DNA of 64,000 nucleotides from Mammaliicoccus sp. Dog046 (lineage in GTDB: Bacteria > Bacillota > Bacilli > Staphylococcales > Staphylococcaceae): the NCBI RefSeq assembly GCF_034039665.1, contig NZ_CP120131.1:2100499-2164498 (forward strand). Reading direction: 5' to 3'. Position numbers and translations under genes: made by a program. Numbering within the stretch: position 1 is the stretch's first letter; every line of letters starts with the position of its first letter. A model generated the notes under the pieces. That model was not told the origin of the DNA. It saw nothing but the letters and a program-made list of their open reading frames with translations, and ran no database searches. Shown here one piece after another: positions 61,466-64,000 of the stretch.

Positions 61466-62224
61466 TTAAGAGAAAATTAATAATGTAACGCCTACTCCGA
61501 CACCTATTGCTATAGATGTAAAGGTCGCTTCCAATCCTTTAGAAATCCCTACTAATAATTGCCCGAGAAATAAATCTTGTATCGCATTGGTGATTAACAC
61601 ACCTGGTACAATCGGCATGACTGCTGATATAATCGCGATATTCAATGTATTTCCACCTGTTATCATTTGACTAATGACTGAGATCGTTGCTATAACACAT
61701 GCTGCTACGATTTCTGCTATAAATTTCACACTTGTCCAAGCATGTAATATTTCCACAATACAATATCCAAGCGCCCCTGCGATAAATGTCGCAACAATGT
61801 CTTCTTTAACACCTGAAAATAAATATAGAAAGAATATTGAAATCAACCCAGCAGCAATTGCTTTGATGAATAATGGATATGGCATTGGTGAAGTATGTAT
61901 TTCTTTTATTCTTTTAAGCGCATCTTCAGCAGAGATTTGATTTTTCTCTATCATTCGAGACACGTGATTTAATTGATGAATATCACCTAAATGTGTATCT
62001 CTCTTCTTCACTCTATAAACTCTTATATTATCATCTATATCTAAGGAAAAATTAATTATCGTTGAACTGACGTAACATTGATTATTTGGATACCCTAAAT
62101 GCTTAGCAATTCGATGCATTGTATCTTCAACACGAAATGCTTCGGAACCAGCTTCTAGAAGAACACGCCCTGCATTCATCACAATTTCCTGTACTAATTC
62201 TTTTGAAATAGGTTGTTGATTCAT
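61466..62224 (-). CDS. Threonine/serine exporter, large (ThrE/DUF1212) subunit
   Basis: About 252 residues. The soluble N-terminal DUF1212 part has AGRVLLEAGSEAFRVEDTMHRIA and SSTIINFSLD; five membrane helices follow, ending with IVPGVLITNAIQDLFLGQLLVGISKG. Family members such as Corynebacterium ThrE export threonine and serine, and split two-gene versions are common in Firmicutes. The ATG at 62224 has GAGGTG eight bases upstream. It lies ten bases before the small subunit gene. Confidence 0.9.
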   Translation of the reverse strand: MNQQPISKELVQEIVMNAGRVLLEAGSEAFRVEDTMHRIAKHLGYPNNQCYVSSTIINFSLDIDDNIRVYRVKKRDTHLGDIHQLNHVSRMIEKNQISAEDALKRIKEIHTSPMPYPLFIKAIAAGLISIFFLYLFSGVKEDIVATFIAGALGYCIVEILHAWTSVKFIAEIVAACVIATISVISQMITGGNTLNIAIISAVMPIVPGVLITNAIQDLFLGQLLVGISKGLEATFTSIAIGVGVGVTLLIFS

Positions 62225-62446
62225 TCTATATTCACCTCTTTTAATGGTCACGTCATAAGGATATCAAATATCAAATAACAATTTAACTATTATTTTTAAA
62301 TAAGCTAAAAGTTTACCACAATCTAAAGTCATATCAAACCTAATTGGGTACGATAATTTTTTGCTATTTTATGAACGTTTATTATAGCACTTGACTTTAC
62401 CCTAGTTTCATAATAGGCTTAATTTTGACGTAAGGAGGATGAATAT

Positions 62447-62884
62447 ATGGGTTTACCACCAATCAACAAACAATTAAGTTTCTTATTATATGTTGCGTCA
62501 AAAGAATTAATTAAAAAATACACACCGATATTGAAGAAATATAACTTAACTTACACAGGTTATATCGTTCTTGTAGCTATAGATAAAAACGAAGTAATCA
62601 ATATTAAAACTTTAGGTGACAGACTGTATTTAGATTCAGGAACATTAACACCATTATTGAAAAAATTAGAAGAAAAAGGGTTTATCAACCGAGAGAGAGC
62701 CGTTAACGACGAAAGAAATTTACGCGTTACGCTCACAGATTCAGGAATAGACACACAAGTTCAACTTTCAGCAGAAATTGCGAAAGTATTTAAAGAGTTA
62801 GATATGAACTTTGATGATTCCCAAGAATTATGTAACACCTTAGAAGCATTCATTCAAACGAATTTAAAAGAAGAAATCAATTAA
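62447..62884 (+). CDS. sarZ: MarR/OhrR-family regulator, SarZ-like, lacking the redox cysteine
   Basis: A 145-residue winged-helix protein that closely follows S. aureus SarZ: ASKELIKKYTPILKKYNLTYTGYIVL, LYLDSGTLTPLLKKLEEKGF and DERNLRVTLT. SarZ and OhrR sense peroxides through a single N-terminal Cys (QLCF context). Here the equivalent is Ser11 (QLSF), encoded by AGT at 62477–62479; one base change from TGT. A different Cys sits in the C-terminal helix (ELCNTLEAF). The ribosome site AAGGAGG is strong. Its name is tentative because a second sarZ could exist elsewhere. Confidence 0.82.
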   Translation: MGLPPINKQLSFLLYVASKELIKKYTPILKKYNLTYTGYIVLVAIDKNEVINIKTLGDRLYLDSGTLTPLLKKLEEKGFINRERAVNDERNLRVTLTDSGIDTQVQLSAEIAKVFKELDMNFDDSQELCNTLEAFIQTNLKEEIN

Positions 62885-62885
62885 T

Positions 62886-62953
62886 AAAAAACCACCACTG
62901 ATACGCAACCTACAGTAACACTTAAGGTCAACGTCGCAATGGTGGTTTTTTAT
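62886..62953. terminator. Terminator between the sarZ-like gene and tag
   Basis: AAAAAACCACCA pairs with TGGTGGTTTTTT around a long, partly structured loop; convergent genes end at both sides. Confidence 0.75.
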
Positions 62954-63510
62954 TATCTATTATAAGTGTGGTATGGACACGTTATGATATGATCATCAAT
63001 CATACCGATACTTTGCATAAATGAATATACAATCTTAGGGCCAACAAAATTAAAACCTAGCTTCTTTAAATCTTTACTTAATTTAATAGAAAGTTCTGTT
63101 TCTGCTGGCATTTCACTTTCCGCCTTCCATTCATTGATAATAGGTTTATTATCAACATAAGACCAGAAAAATTCTGCCAGGCTACCATGCTCTTGTTGAA
63201 CACGTTGCGCAACAATTGCATTATTACGTACAGATTTGATCTTTCCACGATGTTTAATCACATTATAAGTGACTCTAATTTCTTCAAGATTTTCATCAGT
63301 CAATTGTGCACATTGCTCAATATCAAATTGTCTGAAGGCTTGTTGATAAGCATCACGCTTCTGAATAACAGTCTCCCAAGACAACCCTGCTTGCGCACCC
63401 TCTAAAGACAACATTTCAAATATATGCTGATCATCTTTACTAATTCTGCTCCATTCATTTTCATGATACAATTTCATCAAATCACTAGTTGGCCATGAAC
63501 ATTCACTCAT
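62953..63510 (-). CDS. tag: DNA-3-methyladenine glycosylase I
   Basis: A 185-residue Tag-type glycosylase that removes 3-methyladenine from DNA. Zinc ligands appear as Cys4 (MSECSWP) with an early His, and His/Cys in the C-terminal CPYH; FEMLSLEGAQAGLSWETVI is the conserved core with the catalytic Glu. I place the start at 63510 because MSECSW aligns with the usual N-terminus; an ATG five codons upstream is also possible and neither has a strong ribosome site. Confidence 0.92.
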   Translation of the reverse strand: MSECSWPTSDLMKLYHENEWSRISKDDQHIFEMLSLEGAQAGLSWETVIQKRDAYQQAFRQFDIEQCAQLTDENLEEIRVTYNVIKHRGKIKSVRNNAIVAQRVQQEHGSLAEFFWSYVDNKPIINEWKAESEMPAETELSIKLSKDLKKLGFNFVGPKIVYSFMQSIGMIDDHIITCPYHTYNR

Positions 63511-63600
63511 TATAGTCACACTCATTTCTTTATTATATATTTATAAAGCGATACCTTGTATTTACCCTCATTCATATATCTTCATTCAAGGTTGAAACAA

Positions 63601-63641
63601 AAGACCACCTCAAAGTCGATTGACGTCGAGGTGGCTTTTAA
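63601..63641 (-). terminator. Terminator after the nupC-type gene
   Basis: AAGACCACCTC…GAGGTGGCTTTT stem with additional GTCGA/TGACG pairing in the loop. Confidence 0.85.
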
Positions 63642-63659
63642 AAATATTGTCGGCATTGC

Positions 63660-64000
63660 TTACCAAGCAAATAGACCAACAAATGCTGCTGTTAATAGTG
63701 ATACTAACACACCTGATAAAAGCATCATCGGCACATATTTAGATACAAAGTTTGATACGTCTTCTTTAACGATACCTTTCAGTGTACCTATAATCATACC
63801 TATTGTAGAGAAGTTCGCAAATGATACTAAGAAAGTACTAATTACGGCTGCTCTATGTGTTGAATACTCACTAATTTCTTTACTAATTGTGCTCATTACA
63901 ACAAATTCATTTGTTACAATTTTAAGCGCCATTTGTTGCGCAACAACCCATGCTTCTGAAACTGGCATACCAAGTAATAAAGCAAATGGGAACATAAAGA
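63660..64000 (-). CDS. NupC-family nucleoside transporter, C-terminal part, cut by window edge
   Basis: The last 113 codons or so of a membrane protein lie here; the gene continues past the right edge. ALKIVTNEFVVMSTISKEIS and SFANFSTIGMIIGTLKG are hallmarks of the concentrative nucleoside transporter (NupC/CNT) C-terminal domain, which imports nucleosides with protons or sodium. Three membrane helices and a short tail are visible. Confidence 0.88.
   Translation of the reverse strand, partial: FMFPFALLLGMPVSEAWVVAQQMALKIVTNEFVVMSTISKEISEYSTHRAAVISTFLVSFANFSTIGMIIGTLKGIVKEDVSNFVSKYVPMMLLSGVLVSLLTAAFVGLFAW

Overview
The window is AT-rich chromosomal DNA from a member of the Staphylococcaceae. 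Proteins I recognise from Staphylococcus are close matches in length and motif: LtaS (catalytic Thr300, signal peptidase site after Ala217), MgrA (redox Cys12), a SarZ-like MarR protein, HrtAB, MpfA, NfrA and a sucrose PTS permease. Gene order also resembles the recQ–ltaS–pab–que–fru–mgrA–uppP part of the S. aureus chromosome. The dense intergenic repeats are not what I know from S. aureus, so a Mammaliicoccus or another non-aureus species is my best guess. The species cannot be fixed from the sequence alone.

Layout. 1–5150: end of an osmoprotectant-type ABC ATPase, recQ, an ABC-F ATPase, a ZIP metal transporter and a 40-bp tandem array. 5149–13660: ltaS, pxpC/pxpB, folate genes pabA–pabBC, and a queCDE operon behind a preQ1-I riboswitch. 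13660–19320: PadR/DUF1129 pair, small membrane proteins, ywiC-like gene, aldo/keto reductase, rluF-like synthase and two repeat blocks. 19319–29250: mpfA with an unusual leader, hydrolase, fruRKA operon with operator cluster, M20 amidohydrolase, aldo/keto reductase, CobW GTPase. 29445–36670: mgrA, cydDC, uppP, a coiled-coil protein and yaiI. 36715–50552: LOG protein, DUF523, acetyltransferases, aldehyde dehydrogenase with DUF779, lipoproteins, Na+/H+ antiporter, TSUP exporter, metY, nfrA. 51452–64000: hrtBA with an HssR-type box, osmC, a second 41-bp array, scrA with two operators, an arginase-family hydrolase beside a non-canonical NRAMP, ytoQ, split thrE exporter, a SarZ-like regulator, tag and the end of a nupC-type transporter.

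The most unusual content is intergenic. Family A is a ~34-bp hairpin repeat arranged in pairs every ~130 bp. Family C is a strict 41-bp tandem repeat. They occur as one composite element, A then C then a conserved tail, at several loci. Two of these composites (uppP and thrE loci) are flanked by perfect, locus-specific direct repeats of 23 and 19 bp, as expected for target-site duplications of an inserted element. Family B (41 bp, two arrays), family T (40 bp) and family D (~163 bp structured element, two copies) make up the rest. No transposase, cas gene, tRNA or rRNA is visible.

Genes that appear to work together: queC-queD-queE (queuosine precursor), pabA-pabBC (p-aminobenzoate), fruR-fruK-fruA (fructose uptake), cydD-cydC (thiol export for cytochrome assembly), hrtB-hrtA (heme stress), the two ThrE halves, and possibly the hydrolase/NRAMP-like pair.
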